From Naumannella halotolerans (GTDB taxonomy: Bacteria; Actinomycetota; Actinomycetes; Propionibacteriales; Propionibacteriaceae): a DNA stretch of 64,000 nucleotides. Every line of letters begins with the position of its first letter. Positions within the stretch are counted from its first letter, which is position 1. Both the position numbers and the translations under genes were made by a program. Location of the stretch: the NCBI RefSeq assembly GCF_004364645.1, contig NZ_SOAW01000001.1, positions 1,116,001 to 1,180,000 of the forward strand, given 5' to 3'. Of the stretch, positions 56,454-64,000 are shown in pieces. The notes beneath the pieces are model-generated. The model made no database searches. It had not been told where the DNA came from and saw nothing but the letters and a program-made list of their open reading frames with translations.

Positions 56454-58829
56454 ATGAGACCCTCATCGCGGCTGCTCGCAGCTTCGACGGCAAGTGTTCT
56501 GGCCCTGACCGGGCTGGTCGCCCTCCCCCAGAACGCACACGCTGAACCCTTGCCCGAGGGTGTCACCACTGCGGAGAATCCCCGAGTGCCCGAGGGTGCA
56601 GAGTGGACCGAGGCGTACTTCCCCTCCAGCGTCGAGTCGAACAACGGCGATCCGGTCGAACTGCACGCCGACATCCTTCGCCCGACTCACCTCGCCCCCG
56701 ATGAGGCCAGCCCGGTGATCCTGGCCGCCGGCCCGTACTTCGCCCACGAGGGGCAGACCGGGGACGACGGTTTCGACCACACCGGTCCTTCGGAGCGCTT
56801 CTACGACCTGGTGGAGGGGGGTGATCTGATGGAACGGGGTTACACCTTCGTCATGGTCGACACCCGTGGGTACGGCGGCAGTACCGGATGCATCGACTGG
56901 CTCGGTACCGGTGAGCAGGCCGATGTGGTCAGCGCCGTCGATTGGATCACCGACCAGGAGTGGTCGAACGGCAAGGTCGGTATGTACGGCAAGTCCTACG
57001 ACGCCACCACCGGTCTGGCCGGTGCCAACCTTCAGCCCGAGGGACTGGAGGCCGTGGTCGCCCAGGAACCGGTGTGGAACATGTACAACTACCTGTACTC
57101 CAACGACCTTCCCCGGCCGAACCAGATCTACACCCCGGATGCCTACAACGAGATCGCACAGCTGAGCGGTTTCGAGGAGGGCTACGCCGAGGACGGACTG
57201 GACGTCCCGACCGACACCGACCGGTACCTGGCGAACGCCGCTTATGAGCAGGGTGCGCCGGAGTGCCTGGAGAAGAACTCGATGGACGGGTACAACAACA
57301 CCGCTCTCACCGACGACTACTGGGTTGATCGCGATCTCCCGAGCCAGGCCAAGGGTTCGACGGTGCCGCTCTTCGTCACCCAGGGGTTCATCGAACCGAA
57401 CACCAAGCCCGAGGACATGCAGACGTACCTGGCCAACCACGAGGGACCCCAACGCGGCTGGCTCGGCCAATTCGAACACGTCCGTGGCAATGACGTCTAT
57501 GAGGACGGCTCGCTGGCGATGGGTCGCGAGGGCTGGTTCGAGGAGGTGATGAGCTTCTACGACGAGTACCTGCTCGACGTCGAGCCCACGGTGGACTACC
57601 CGAACTTCCTCTTGCAGGACTCCAACGGCAAGTGGCGCGCGCAGGATGCGTGGCCGGAGGCCACCAAGGACGTCACCGTCGAATTGGAGTCCGGCGTCTA
57701 CAACGACAACGGTGTTGCCCAGGGCCCACCGCCGAGCAACCCCGACGCGGCGGTCGGCGATGACAGCCACCTGTCCACGCCGAACTCCGGGAACATGGAG
57801 GAAGGCCCGGGCCTCACCGGGCTGGAGGACTCCGCCGCACGGGACATCGCCGGCAGATCGGCCGAGATGGCCGCGGAGGTCAACTATGCGACCTTCTCCG
57901 AGCCGGTGCTGACCGATGTCCGGTTGACCTCGACACCGACCATCCGGCTGGAGACCGAGGGCGAACGCAACGTGATGGTACGGCTCTGGGACATCGATCC
58001 GGACGGCACCACCACAATGTTCAACGAGAACGTGGCGGTGCTGGACAGCGACGGGTCGACCGAGTTCGACCTGAAGGGTCAGGAGTGGACCCTGGATGCC
58101 GGTGACACGCTGATGGTGACTATCGGCACCGTCACCGATGGTTACTGGTGGCCGTCGCCGTCCAACGCCGACGTGACAGTCACCTCCGCTGAGCTCGACC
58201 TCGGACTACAGACGACCGCCGACGATGTGTCCGCCGAGGGGAGGTCGAACATCTTCCTCGACTACTACAAGGAGGCCTACACCCTCCCCGAGCCGGTCAC
58301 CCCGACCGAGGGCACGTTCGTCCTGTCCTTGGCCGATCCGAGCCTCAGCGTCAGCCCGGACAGCGTCGAACCGGGTGAAACTGTGGAGCTCACCGGTGCC
58401 GGCAATGACCCGGGAGCCAAGGTCGAGGTGACCGTGGGCGATCAGGATCCGGAGACGGTGACCGCCGACACCGACGGCGGCTGGAGCTCGGAGTACACGG
58501 TGCCGGATGATGCCGAACCGGGTGCCGTCACGGTGACCGCCACCGCACCCGACGGTACGGTCTCCACCGCCGAGTTCACCGTCGAATCGGTGGCCACGCC
58601 CACCCCAACGCCGACCGGCCCGCCCAGCCCGTCCGAGGATCCCTCGACCTCGCCGGACCCGACCGACGACGGCTCCGGTGACGACGGATCAGGTGATGAC
58701 GGGTCTGGCGACGGTCAGGGCAAGGGGAACCTCGCCGATACCGGTGCCCCGGCCATGGCGGCCCTGCTCGGCGCGGGTTTGCTGGCGGCCACGGCCGGAA
58801 CGATGATGCTGCGGCGCCGCCGGGGCTGA
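56454..58829 (+). CDS. Secreted S15-family (X-Pro dipeptidyl-peptidase-like) hydrolase with a sortase signal
   Basis: A 791-residue cell-wall protein. Signal peptide of about 29 residues ending QNAHA. The catalytic domain has MVDTRGYGGSTGCIDW, the nucleophile in KVGMYGKSYDATTGLAG, and a His in FEHVRGNDVYEDG; the C-terminal jelly-roll (galactose-binding-like) domain follows from about 470. Then come an Ig-like repeat (PDSVEPGETVELTGAG), a Pro/Thr linker and Gly/Asp/Ser repeats, and the sorting signal LADTG, a hydrophobic helix and RRRRG. The LAxTG form suits class E sortases. ATG with an AAGGA ribosome binding site. It probably degrades proline-containing peptides or acyl esters outside the cell. 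Confidence 0.9.
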   Translation: MRPSSRLLAASTASVLALTGLVALPQNAHAEPLPEGVTTAENPRVPEGAEWTEAYFPSSVESNNGDPVELHADILRPTHLAPDEASPVILAAGPYFAHEGQTGDDGFDHTGPSERFYDLVEGGDLMERGYTFVMVDTRGYGGSTGCIDWLGTGEQADVVSAVDWITDQEWSNGKVGMYGKSYDATTGLAGANLQPEGLEAVVAQEPVWNMYNYLYSNDLPRPNQIYTPDAYNEIAQLSGFEEGYAEDGLDVPTDTDRYLANAAYEQGAPECLEKNSMDGYNNTALTDDYWVDRDLPSQAKGSTVPLFVTQGFIEPNTKPEDMQTYLANHEGPQRGWLGQFEHVRGNDVYEDGSLAMGREGWFEEVMSFYDEYLLDVEPTVDYPNFLLQDSNGKWRAQDAWPEATKDVTVELESGVYNDNGVAQGPPPSNPDAAVGDDSHLSTPNSGNMEEGPGLTGLEDSAARDIAGRSAEMAAEVNYATFSEPVLTDVRLTSTPTIRLETEGERNVMVRLWDIDPDGTTTMFNENVAVLDSDGSTEFDLKGQEWTLDAGDTLMVTIGTVTDGYWWPSPSNADVTVTSAELDLGLQTTADDVSAEGRSNIFLDYYKEAYTLPEPVTPTEGTFVLSLADPSLSVSPDSVEPGETVELTGAGNDPGAKVEVTVGDQDPETVTADTDGGWSSEYTVPDDAEPGAVTVTATAPDGTVSTAEFTVESVATPTPTPTGPPSPSEDPSTSPDPTDDGSGDDGSGDDGSGDGQGKGNLADTGAPAMAALLGAGLLAATAGTMMLRRRRG

Positions 58830-58953
58830 GATGACTCAACCTTGGGCCATCACGGCTGGGTCGTAGCGGCTGTGTCACAGTGGATCGGTCAGTCCGCCCG
58901 ATCCGACCTCGTGCAGATGCCAGCCACGCAGAGCACTGACCCGCATCCGCACT

Positions 58954-58987
58954 GAGGGCCCTGGAACCTCCCTGTTCCGGGGCCCTC
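58954..58987. terminator. Hairpin terminator after the S15 peptidase gene
   Basis: Inverted repeat GAGGGCCCTGGAAC and GTTCCGGGGCCCTC (58954-58967, 58974-58987; 13 of 14 positions pair) with a 6-nt loop, 125 bp after the stop. Confidence 0.7.
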
Positions 58988-59034
58988 GGCGCGTCTGGGG
59001 ACTCACCATGATCACCTCAAGCCCCGCCCCATCC

Positions 59035-59086
59035 GTTCCACAGCAACTGCACCTATCACCCGCCCAGAAGTGCGATACCTGCGGAA
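59035..59086. repeat. Palindromic repeat family 2, copy 1
   Basis: A 52-bp segment starting GTTCCACAGCAACTGCACC and ending GTGCGATACCTGCGGAA. It is about 85% identical to 59730-59782, 690 bp away, and both have outer inverted arms (TTCC-CAG/CTG-GGAA). Confidence 0.75.
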
Positions 59087-59163
59087 GAGTCGTGGGCCAC
59101 CGCCGGGCACCGGAAGACAACCGCCGAGGTCGTGCAGCCGAGCGAAGACGCATGCTTGCGGCG

Positions 59164-59440
59164 TCAGCTGGCGGGGTCGCGCATCACGCGAATGGCCGGC
59201 ACCCTCGTCGTCGTGCTCGAAGTGTGCGACGTAGCCGTCGAGCTCGTACAGCTCCCAGCCGTCGTCGTCACTGGTCCGCGTCGGCTCGCCGAGCGCGGCT
59301 CGAACGCCCGCCCTGGTGCCCTTGAAGGTCGGCGCCTTCGCCCTGGCCTGCTGCTGCTCGAAGTATCGCTGGGGGATGCTTCGTCCTTCGGTTGGCCGGG
59401 CGACCAGGTACGGCGTCCAGTCACCGGTGATGGTCGTCAT
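59164..59440 (-). pseudogene. Short hypothetical protein, probably frameshifted near its end
   Basis: From ATG 59438-59440 the frame encodes MTTITGDWTPYLVARPTEG, then GTRAGVRAALGEPTR and WELYELDGYVAHFEHDDEG. After HDDEG the frame drifts into repeat sequence (ending at 59012). In the neighbouring frame the natural continuation PAIRVMRDPAS is followed by TGA at 59164-59166. An extra G in a GGG at about 59209-59213 would explain it, giving a protein of about 91 residues. I do not recognise the family. Confidence 0.5.
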
Positions 59441-59542
59441 GGCGTGGCTCTCATCCTCGGCGGGTACATGTGCACGCGTAGGGGAACGCGGGCAGTACAA
59501 ACCCCCGACCCTCGCTACGGCATGCCGGGTGAAGCCGGGTCA

Positions 59543-59637
59543 GCAATAAGACAAACGTCACACTCGATCGCCGATTCCGGCGAAGAGCGGCACGCTGGAG
59601 CGTCTCTGCTGATCGAGTGTGACGTTTGTCTTGTTGC
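59543..59637. repeat. Palindromic dispersed repeat, copy 2
   Basis: A 95-bp element with 27-bp inverted arms (59543-59569, 59611-59637) that differ at one position, containing ACAAACGTCACACTCGATC. The arms match those of 47482-47569; the interior differs, showing that only the palindromic ends are conserved. Confidence 0.88.
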
Positions 59638-59729
59638 CACACCACTCAGATGTCTTCTTACGACCACCCCGGACATCAATCGCCATCAACCGAGCACCAG
59701 ATCCGGCGGGTACGCCTACCCACTCAACT

Positions 59730-59782
59730 GTTCCGCAGCACCTGCACCCATGACCCGCCCTGAGGTGCGAAACCTGCGGAAC
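59730..59782. repeat. Palindromic repeat family 2, copy 2
   Basis: A 53-bp segment from GTTCCGCAG to CTGCGGAAC with 9-bp perfect outer arms; near-copy of 59035-59086. Confidence 0.78.
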
Positions 59783-59821
59783 GGATGACGAACGGGGACT
59801 GCGTTTTCGTCGGCGCGGGGC

Positions 59822-59971
59822 GGTCGGCGCTCCAGAGCACTGGGCCGGTCGCCGCTCCAGAGCACTGCGCCAGTCGCCGAGCCAGCAACCGGGCCGGTCG
59901 CCGCGGCAGAGCAACGGGACCAGGCGTCGCGGCAGAGCAACGGGGCCAGGCGTCGCGGCAGAAAACGCGGG
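59822..59971. repeat. Degenerate 25-bp tandem repeat array
   Basis: Six units of 24-26 bp, of the form GGTCGCCGCTCCAGAGCACT or AGGCGTCGCGGCAGAGCAAC plus a short end, differing by a few bases each. Similar words occur at about 47290-47315 beside the other palindromic copy. Confidence 0.7.
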
Positions 59972-60051
59972 CACTGATCGGGGCCAAGAATCGCGTGCTG
60001 GGAGCCGGAGCCAGGTCTCGGGAGTCGGTACGGGTCGCTAACCTTCGGCTC

Positions 60052-60714
60052 ATGTCGACTGTGCCGCGCGCTCCGGCGAAACCACGACTGGATGATCTCG
60101 AATCCGTTGATCCGCCGGCCCTGTCCTCCGATCTGGTCCTCACCGATCGTCGTCTCGCCGATGCCTACTGGGCGGCGACCGACACCGAGTTCGTCGAACT
60201 GCTACGGATCGATCTGCAGGCCGGCAGCCTGGCCGATTCGCACTGGTACCGGACCCAGTGGACCGATCTGCAGTTGGTCGGCGCGGATGTCGCCAACACC
60301 CACCTCGTGGAGTCGGGGCTGCGGCGGATCCGGTTCGCCGACGTCCGGGCGACCGGGCTCTCGCTGGCCGGCTGCCGGGTGGAGGACCTGACCGCCGACA
60401 ACAGCCTGGCCGAGTTCGCCAACTTCCGTCAGTCCACCCTGGTCCGGGCACGATTCAACGGCTGCCGACTCGCCGGGGTCGATTTCTCCGAGGCGAAGCT
60501 GACCGACGTGGTGTTCGACAACTGCGACCTGTCGGCCGCCATCCTGCGAGCGGCGGAGCTGAATCGGGTGACCTTCCGTCACTGCCGCCTCGACGGCCTG
60601 GCCGGGGTCACCGCGTTGGCGGGTACGCGGATCGCCACCGATGACCTGATCGGTCTCGCCGGCCAGCTCGCGGACGCCCTGGGGATCACCCTGCTCGGGC
60701 CGACCGAGGATTGA
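60052..60714 (+). CDS. Pentapeptide-repeat protein
   Basis: A 220-residue soluble protein. The middle (about 90-185) has the A(D/N)LxX rhythm of pentapeptide repeats: VGADVANTHLVESGLRRIRF, ARFNGCRLAGVDFSEAKLTD, VVFDNCDLSAAILRAAELNR. These form a right-handed beta-helix. Some members protect DNA gyrase from inhibitors, but most have no known role, and nothing here says which. ATG at 60052 is used; a TAACCT-like -10 lies about 12 bp upstream. It is flanked by repeats on the left and a duplicate of the aroB 3' end on the right. Confidence 0.85.
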   Translation: MSTVPRAPAKPRLDDLESVDPPALSSDLVLTDRRLADAYWAATDTEFVELLRIDLQAGSLADSHWYRTQWTDLQLVGADVANTHLVESGLRRIRFADVRATGLSLAGCRVEDLTADNSLAEFANFRQSTLVRARFNGCRLAGVDFSEAKLTDVVFDNCDLSAAILRAAELNRVTFRHCRLDGLAGVTALAGTRIATDDLIGLAGQLADALGITLLGPTED

Positions 60715-60771
60715 TCCGGGCGGCCGGATTGTGTTCGCGGGCGACCGACCCACGATCACCGCCACGACGGC

Positions 60772-60890
60772 GATCAGCGACGCCCGAGCAGGCCCGCGAC
60801 CACCGATCGACGCTACCGGGGTGACCAGCGGCAACCACTCGGTCCCGCCGGGCCGCTCAGCAGCGACAACGAGATCAGCGACGCCCGAGC
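60772..60890. repeat. 18-bp direct repeat, one copy covering the aroB stop codon
   Basis: GATCAGCGACGCCCGAGC occurs at 60772-60789 and 60873-60890, 101 bp apart. The second copy contains the aroB stop (60875-60877) and last codons; the first lies in the noncoding gap. Confidence 0.85.
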
Positions 60891-61954
60891 CGCTGCCAGG
60901 CCGCGACCAACGCATCCTCCGGCGGTCCGGAGACGATCCGGGCGCTGGCCAGACCGTCCAGCAGGACGAACCGCAGCATCGACCCGCGGGTCTTCTTGTC
61001 CAGCGACATCGCCTGTCGCAACTCGGCGAAGTCGAATTCCGCAGCACTGGTCGGCAGCTCGAAGCCGGCCAGGAGATCGAAGTGGCGTTGCACCAGGGTC
61101 TCGTCGATCAGGCCCAGACCGTGGGACAGCTCGGCGGCGAAGGCCATGCCCACCGAGATCGCCTCACCGTGACGCCAGCGGTAACCACTGGCCCGCTCGA
61201 TCGCATGACCCAGGGTGTGCCCGTAGTTCAGCAGTTCCCGGCCGGTGACCCGGCCGACCGAGGTGCTCTCCCGCAGATCACCGGAGACGACCGTCGCCTT
61301 CACCCCGATCCCACGGGTGATCAACTCCGCGAGTGCTGCACCCCGGGGATCGAGTGCCTGCAGAGGATCGGCCTCGATCAGCTCCAGGATCTGCGGGTCG
61401 GCGATGAAGCCGCACTTGATCACCTCGGCCATGCCGGCACGAAGATCGGCCGGTGGCAGTGTGGGCAGCAGGTCCAGGTCGCACAGCACCCCGGCCGGCT
61501 CGTGGAAGGCGCCGACCAGGTTCTTCCCGGCACTGATGTTGATCCCGGTCTTCCCGCCGACCGCGGCGTCGACCATCCCGAGCACGGTCGTCGGTACGGT
61601 GACCAGCCGCACCCCGCGCAACCAGGTGGCGGCGACGAAACCGGCGAGGTCGGTGGTGGCGCCACCGCCGAAACCGACCACCGCGTCGGAGCGGGTGAAC
61701 CCGTCGGCTGCCAGCCGGTCCCAGCACCGGGCCAGCACCTGCGGAGTCTTCGCCGCCTCGGCATCCGGTACCTGCAGCAGGCTCACCGTGGCCGGCAGTT
61801 CCGCGGCCAGGGCTCTCGCCCGATCCGCCAGCACCGGCGGATGCAGGATCGCCACCCGCTCGCCACCTTCGAGAAGCTCCGGCAGCTCGGTCAACGCACC
61901 GGCGGCGATCCGTACCGCATAAGGCCTTTCGGCGCTCACCTCGATCGTGCTCAT
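60875..61954 (-). CDS. aroB: 3-dehydroquinate synthase
   Basis: A 359-residue NAD- and metal-dependent enzyme of the shikimate pathway, converting DAHP to 3-dehydroquinate. VVGFGGGATTDLAGFVAATW is the NAD-binding glycine-rich segment; VGGKTGINISAGKNLVGAFH and the NYGHTLGHAIE and HGEAISVGMAFAAEL motifs supply substrate and zinc ligands. ATG start overlaps the aroK stop as ATGA. It ends the aroC-aroK-aroB run. Confidence 0.97.
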   Translation of the reverse strand: MSTIEVSAERPYAVRIAAGALTELPELLEGGERVAILHPPVLADRARALAAELPATVSLLQVPDAEAAKTPQVLARCWDRLAADGFTRSDAVVGFGGGATTDLAGFVAATWLRGVRLVTVPTTVLGMVDAAVGGKTGINISAGKNLVGAFHEPAGVLCDLDLLPTLPPADLRAGMAEVIKCGFIADPQILELIEADPLQALDPRGAALAELITRGIGVKATVVSGDLRESTSVGRVTGRELLNYGHTLGHAIERASGYRWRHGEAISVGMAFAAELSHGLGLIDETLVQRHFDLLAGFELPTSAAEFDFAELRQAMSLDKKTRGSMLRFVLLDGLASARIVSGPPEDALVAAWQRLGRR

Positions 61955-62496
61955 CGGCGTTCGAGCTCCCGTCGGTGTTCGATGATCAACTCCACGATGT
62001 CGTCGGCGCCATGATCATCGGTTTCGACCACGTGATCGGCCAACCGCTGGTAGGTCGGCGTCCGTGCGTTCAGCAGGCTGACCAGTCGGCTGCGCACATT
62101 CCCCAGCAGCAACGGCCGGGCGACGTTCAGGCCGACCCGATCCGCGGCGGCCCCGGGACTGACCTTCAGCCACACCACATGGTGCGGTGCCAGCGCCTCG
62201 GCGATCGCCTCGGTCATCGGTGCCCCGCCCCCCAGGGAGACCACCTGCTCCTCACTCCCAGCCAGTGCCGCGACGGTGGCCGCACGCTCCAACTCCCGGA
62301 AGGTCGCCTCACCGTCGGTGGCGAAGATGTCGGCGATCTCCCGCCCGCTGGTCTGCTCGATCAACTGGTCGACGTCGACGAAGGGCAGGGACAGACGGTT
62401 CGCCAGCCGCCGCCCGACCGTCGACTTCCCGGCGCCGGGGGCACCGATCAGCACCAGCATCCCGACCTGCTCCGCCGAGACTTCGGTACCGCTCAT
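61951..62496 (-). CDS. aroK: Shikimate kinase
   Basis: A 181-residue P-loop kinase phosphorylating shikimate at O3. The P-loop GAPGAGKST is at about 18-26; [20 protein letters not shown] holds the shikimate-binding Asp and the LSLGGGAPM segment the GGG motif. The start overlaps the aroC stop as ATGA and the end overlaps the aroB start. Confidence 0.96.
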   Translation of the reverse strand: MSGTEVSAEQVGMLVLIGAPGAGKSTVGRRLANRLSLPFVDVDQLIEQTSGREIADIFATDGEATFRELERAATVAALAGSEEQVVSLGGGAPMTEAIAEALAPHHVVWLKVSPGAAADRVGLNVARPLLLGNVRSRLVSLLNARTPTYQRLADHVVETDDHGADDIVELIIEHRRELERR

Positions 62497-63695
62497 CGTC
62501 CGGGGGTGACCGCGAGCCCGCGCTCGGCGATCTCTGCCAGGTAGGCCTCGGCATTGCGCCGGGTCTCGGCCACCGAGTCGCCGCCGAACTTGTCCAGCAC
62601 CGCCTCGGCCAGCACCAGCGCCACCATCGCCTCGGCCACCACACCGGCGGCCGGGACGGCGGTGACATCACTGCGCTGATGATGGGCCTTGGCCTGTTCA
62701 CCGGTGGCGGTGTCGAGGGTACGCAGTGCGCGCGGCACCGTGGCGATGGGCTTCATCGCCGCCCGGACGCGCAGCGCCTCCCCGGTCGACATACCACCCT
62801 CGGTGCCACCGGCATGGCCGGAGGCGCGCTGCACCCCGGGGTGGGTGGGCAGGATCTCGTCGTGGGCCTGCGAACCGCGGAGTCGGGCCAGTTCGAACCC
62901 GTCGCCGATCTCGACGCCCTTGATCGCCTGGATGCCCATCAACGCACCGGCCAGCTTGGCGTCCAGCCGCCGGTCCCCCTGGATGTGGGAGCCCAGGCCC
63001 GGCGGCACACCCCAGGCGACCACCTCGACGACACCGCCCATGGTGTCCCCGGCCTTCTGGCAGGCGTCGATCTCGGCGACCATCGCCGCCGAGGCCTCGG
63101 GGTCGAAACAGCGGACCGGGTCGGCGTCGATCGTGGCCAGGTCCTCGGCACCGGGAAGCCGCGGCGGGTTGGCCCGGATCGGCCCGAACTCCACCACATG
63201 GGAGACGATCTCGATCCCCAGCACCTGCCGGAGGAAGTTCGCCGCGACCGTGCCGAGGGCCACCCGGGCAGCGGTCTCCCGGGCCGAGGCGCGCTCCAGG
63301 ATCGGGCGGGCCTCGGTGTGGGCGTACTTCTGCATGCCGACCAGGTCGGCATGTCCGGGCCGGGGTCGGGTCAGCGCCGCCCCGCGAGCCTGCGCGGCGA
63401 GCAGTTCGGGATCGACCGGGTCGGGTGACATCACGGTCTCCCACTTCGGCCATTCGGTGTTGCCGATCTCGATCGCGATCGGCGAGCCGAGGGTACGCCC
63501 GTGGACGATCCCGGCGAGCATCCGTACCCGGTCGGCCTCGAACTTCATCCGGGCGCCGCGGCCGTACCCCAACCGCCGCCGGGCCAGGGCGGCCGAGATC
63601 TCCTGGGTGGTCACCGAAATGTGTGCCGGCAGGCCCTCGATGGTCGCCAGCAGCGACTCACCGTGGGACTCCCCCGCGGTCATCCAACGAAGCAT
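62493..63695 (-). CDS. aroC: Chorismate synthase
   Basis: A 400-residue FMN-dependent enzyme making chorismate from EPSP. The ATG at 63693-63695 gives [15 protein letters not shown], which has the conserved GESHG; upstream in-frame codons are excluded. [28 protein letters not shown] and [12 protein letters not shown] are family segments. Followed by aroK and aroB; aroE lies upstream. Confidence 0.97.
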   Translation of the reverse strand: MLRWMTAGESHGESLLATIEGLPAHISVTTQEISAALARRRLGYGRGARMKFEADRVRMLAGIVHGRTLGSPIAIEIGNTEWPKWETVMSPDPVDPELLAAQARGAALTRPRPGHADLVGMQKYAHTEARPILERASARETAARVALGTVAANFLRQVLGIEIVSHVVEFGPIRANPPRLPGAEDLATIDADPVRCFDPEASAAMVAEIDACQKAGDTMGGVVEVVAWGVPPGLGSHIQGDRRLDAKLAGALMGIQAIKGVEIGDGFELARLRGSQAHDEILPTHPGVQRASGHAGGTEGGMSTGEALRVRAAMKPIATVPRALRTLDTATGEQAKAHHQRSDVTAVPAAGVVAEAMVALVLAEAVLDKFGGDSVAETRRNAEAYLAEIAERGLAVTPGR

Positions 63696-63759
63696 GGGCC
63701 TCAGTTTGTCACGGCTTGGCCGACCTGCCCATTTGCGTCCAGGGCATCCGGCCACGGGC

Positions 63760-64000
63760 TCAACCGCGCCCGGCCAGCTCGGCCCGCGCCGCGGCCGACA
63801 ACAACTCGGCGGGCACCGTGCGGCCGGTCATCAGCTCCAACTGCAGTACCGCCTGGTCGGCCAGCAACTCCAGCCCGTCGAGCACCGTCACGCCGTCCGC
63901 GGCAGCGTAGGCGAGGGTGCTGGGCCACGGGTGGTAACTGATGTCGAAGAGCACCGGGACCCTCGCCAGCAGTGCGGCATGGGCGTCGTCGAGGCTGCCT
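63760..64000 (-). CDS. aroE: Shikimate dehydrogenase, C-terminal fragment
   Basis: The last 79 codons of a gene running off the right edge. The segment [20 protein letters not shown] has the family YxPxxTxL-like element, and [19 protein letters not shown] is the usual C-terminal helix that carries the conserved Gln. NADP-dependent reduction of 3-dehydroshikimate. It lies 64 bp upstream of aroC on the same strand. The N-terminal and cofactor-binding parts are outside the window. Confidence 0.88.
   Translation of the reverse strand, partial: GSLDDAHAALLARVPVLFDISYHPWPSTLAYAAADGVTVLDGLELLADQAVLQLELMTGRTVPAELLSAAARAELAGRG

Larger units (their letters stand above)
59441..60051. other. Repeat-rich intergenic region
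   Basis: A 611-bp region without a credible gene. It contains the second copy of the 95-bp palindromic element, the second copy of repeat family 2, and about six degenerate 25-bp tandem units. Several short open frames on the minus strand are simply translations of these repeats. Confidence 0.7.

Noticed and set aside
59558-60143. Minus-strand small proteins in the repeat region
   Set aside because: They are translations of the palindromic and tandem repeats, without start signals or family similarity.

Overview
This 64 kb window is high-GC DNA (roughly two thirds G+C by eye) with short intergenic gaps, many GTG starts and stop/start overlaps. It carries a Pup-proteasome gene set (arc, dop, pup, prcB, prcA), an actinobacterial integration host factor and an actinobacterial PriA without ATPase motifs. 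Together these place it in the chromosome of an actinobacterium. A Propionibacteriales-like organism is plausible, but the sequence alone does not settle it.

Layout, left to right. 1-5.3 kb (minus): der (5' end), cmk, a Tat-type lipoprotein serpin, tyrA, then prcA, prcB and pup. 5.6-7.1 kb (plus): a DEAD-box RNA helicase ending in a strong hairpin. 7.3-14.7 kb (minus): a cupin, dop, a DUF3054 membrane protein, arc, trmI, a family-5 solute-binding lipoprotein and a HAD phosphatase. 14.8-19.5 kb (plus): cobalamin-dependent metH and a PAC2 protein. 19.5-23.5 kb (minus): an esterase, rpe, rsmB and fmt. 23.6-28.0 kb: a LacI regulator, two GDXG esterases and an MFS permease, all interrupted by single-base frameshifts, followed by tRNA-Gly(UCC). 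28.2-41.8 kb (mostly minus): priA, metK, a GAF-LuxR regulator (plus), coaBC, rpoZ, gmk, mihF, pyrF, pyrD, carB and carA. 41.9-46.1 kb: a polyol cluster (SorC-type sensor, polyol permease, SDR dehydrogenase) and a PQQ-type sugar dehydrogenase lipoprotein. 46.1-47.2 kb (minus): nusB and efp. 47.2-60.0 kb: an accessory segment bounded by two copies of a palindromic repeat. It holds two small exported proteins, a likely lysine/pipecolate catabolic cluster (piperideine-6-carboxylate dehydrogenase, 2-oxoadipate dioxygenase/decarboxylase, FAD amine oxidase, LysR regulator, aminotransferase) and a cell-wall-anchored S15 peptidase. 60-64 kb: a pentapeptide-repeat protein, then aroB, aroK, aroC and aroE (3' part).

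How it fits together. The housekeeping genes form two conserved actinobacterial backbones: the proteasome/trmI/metH neighbourhood and the aro-efp-nusB-car-pyr-gmk-rpoZ-coaBC-metK-priA-fmt-rsmB-rpe series. The accessory clusters sit as inserts in the second one. The polyol cluster lies between nusB and carA, where related genomes usually have pyrR, pyrB and pyrC; none of those three is in this window.

The most unusual signals are these. (i) Short repeats containing the last codons plus the stop codon lie just past the 3' ends of trmI, priA and hglS in tandem, and of aroB as a dispersed copy. (ii) Eight single-base frameshifts fall within one 4.4 kb carbohydrate/ester cluster and almost nowhere else. 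(iii) Two families of palindromic repeats occur around the accessory segment. (iv) A truncated SorC-type sensor has its start codon inside a perfect 14-bp palindrome. (v) The lysine cluster is organised around a divergent LysR-type operator.
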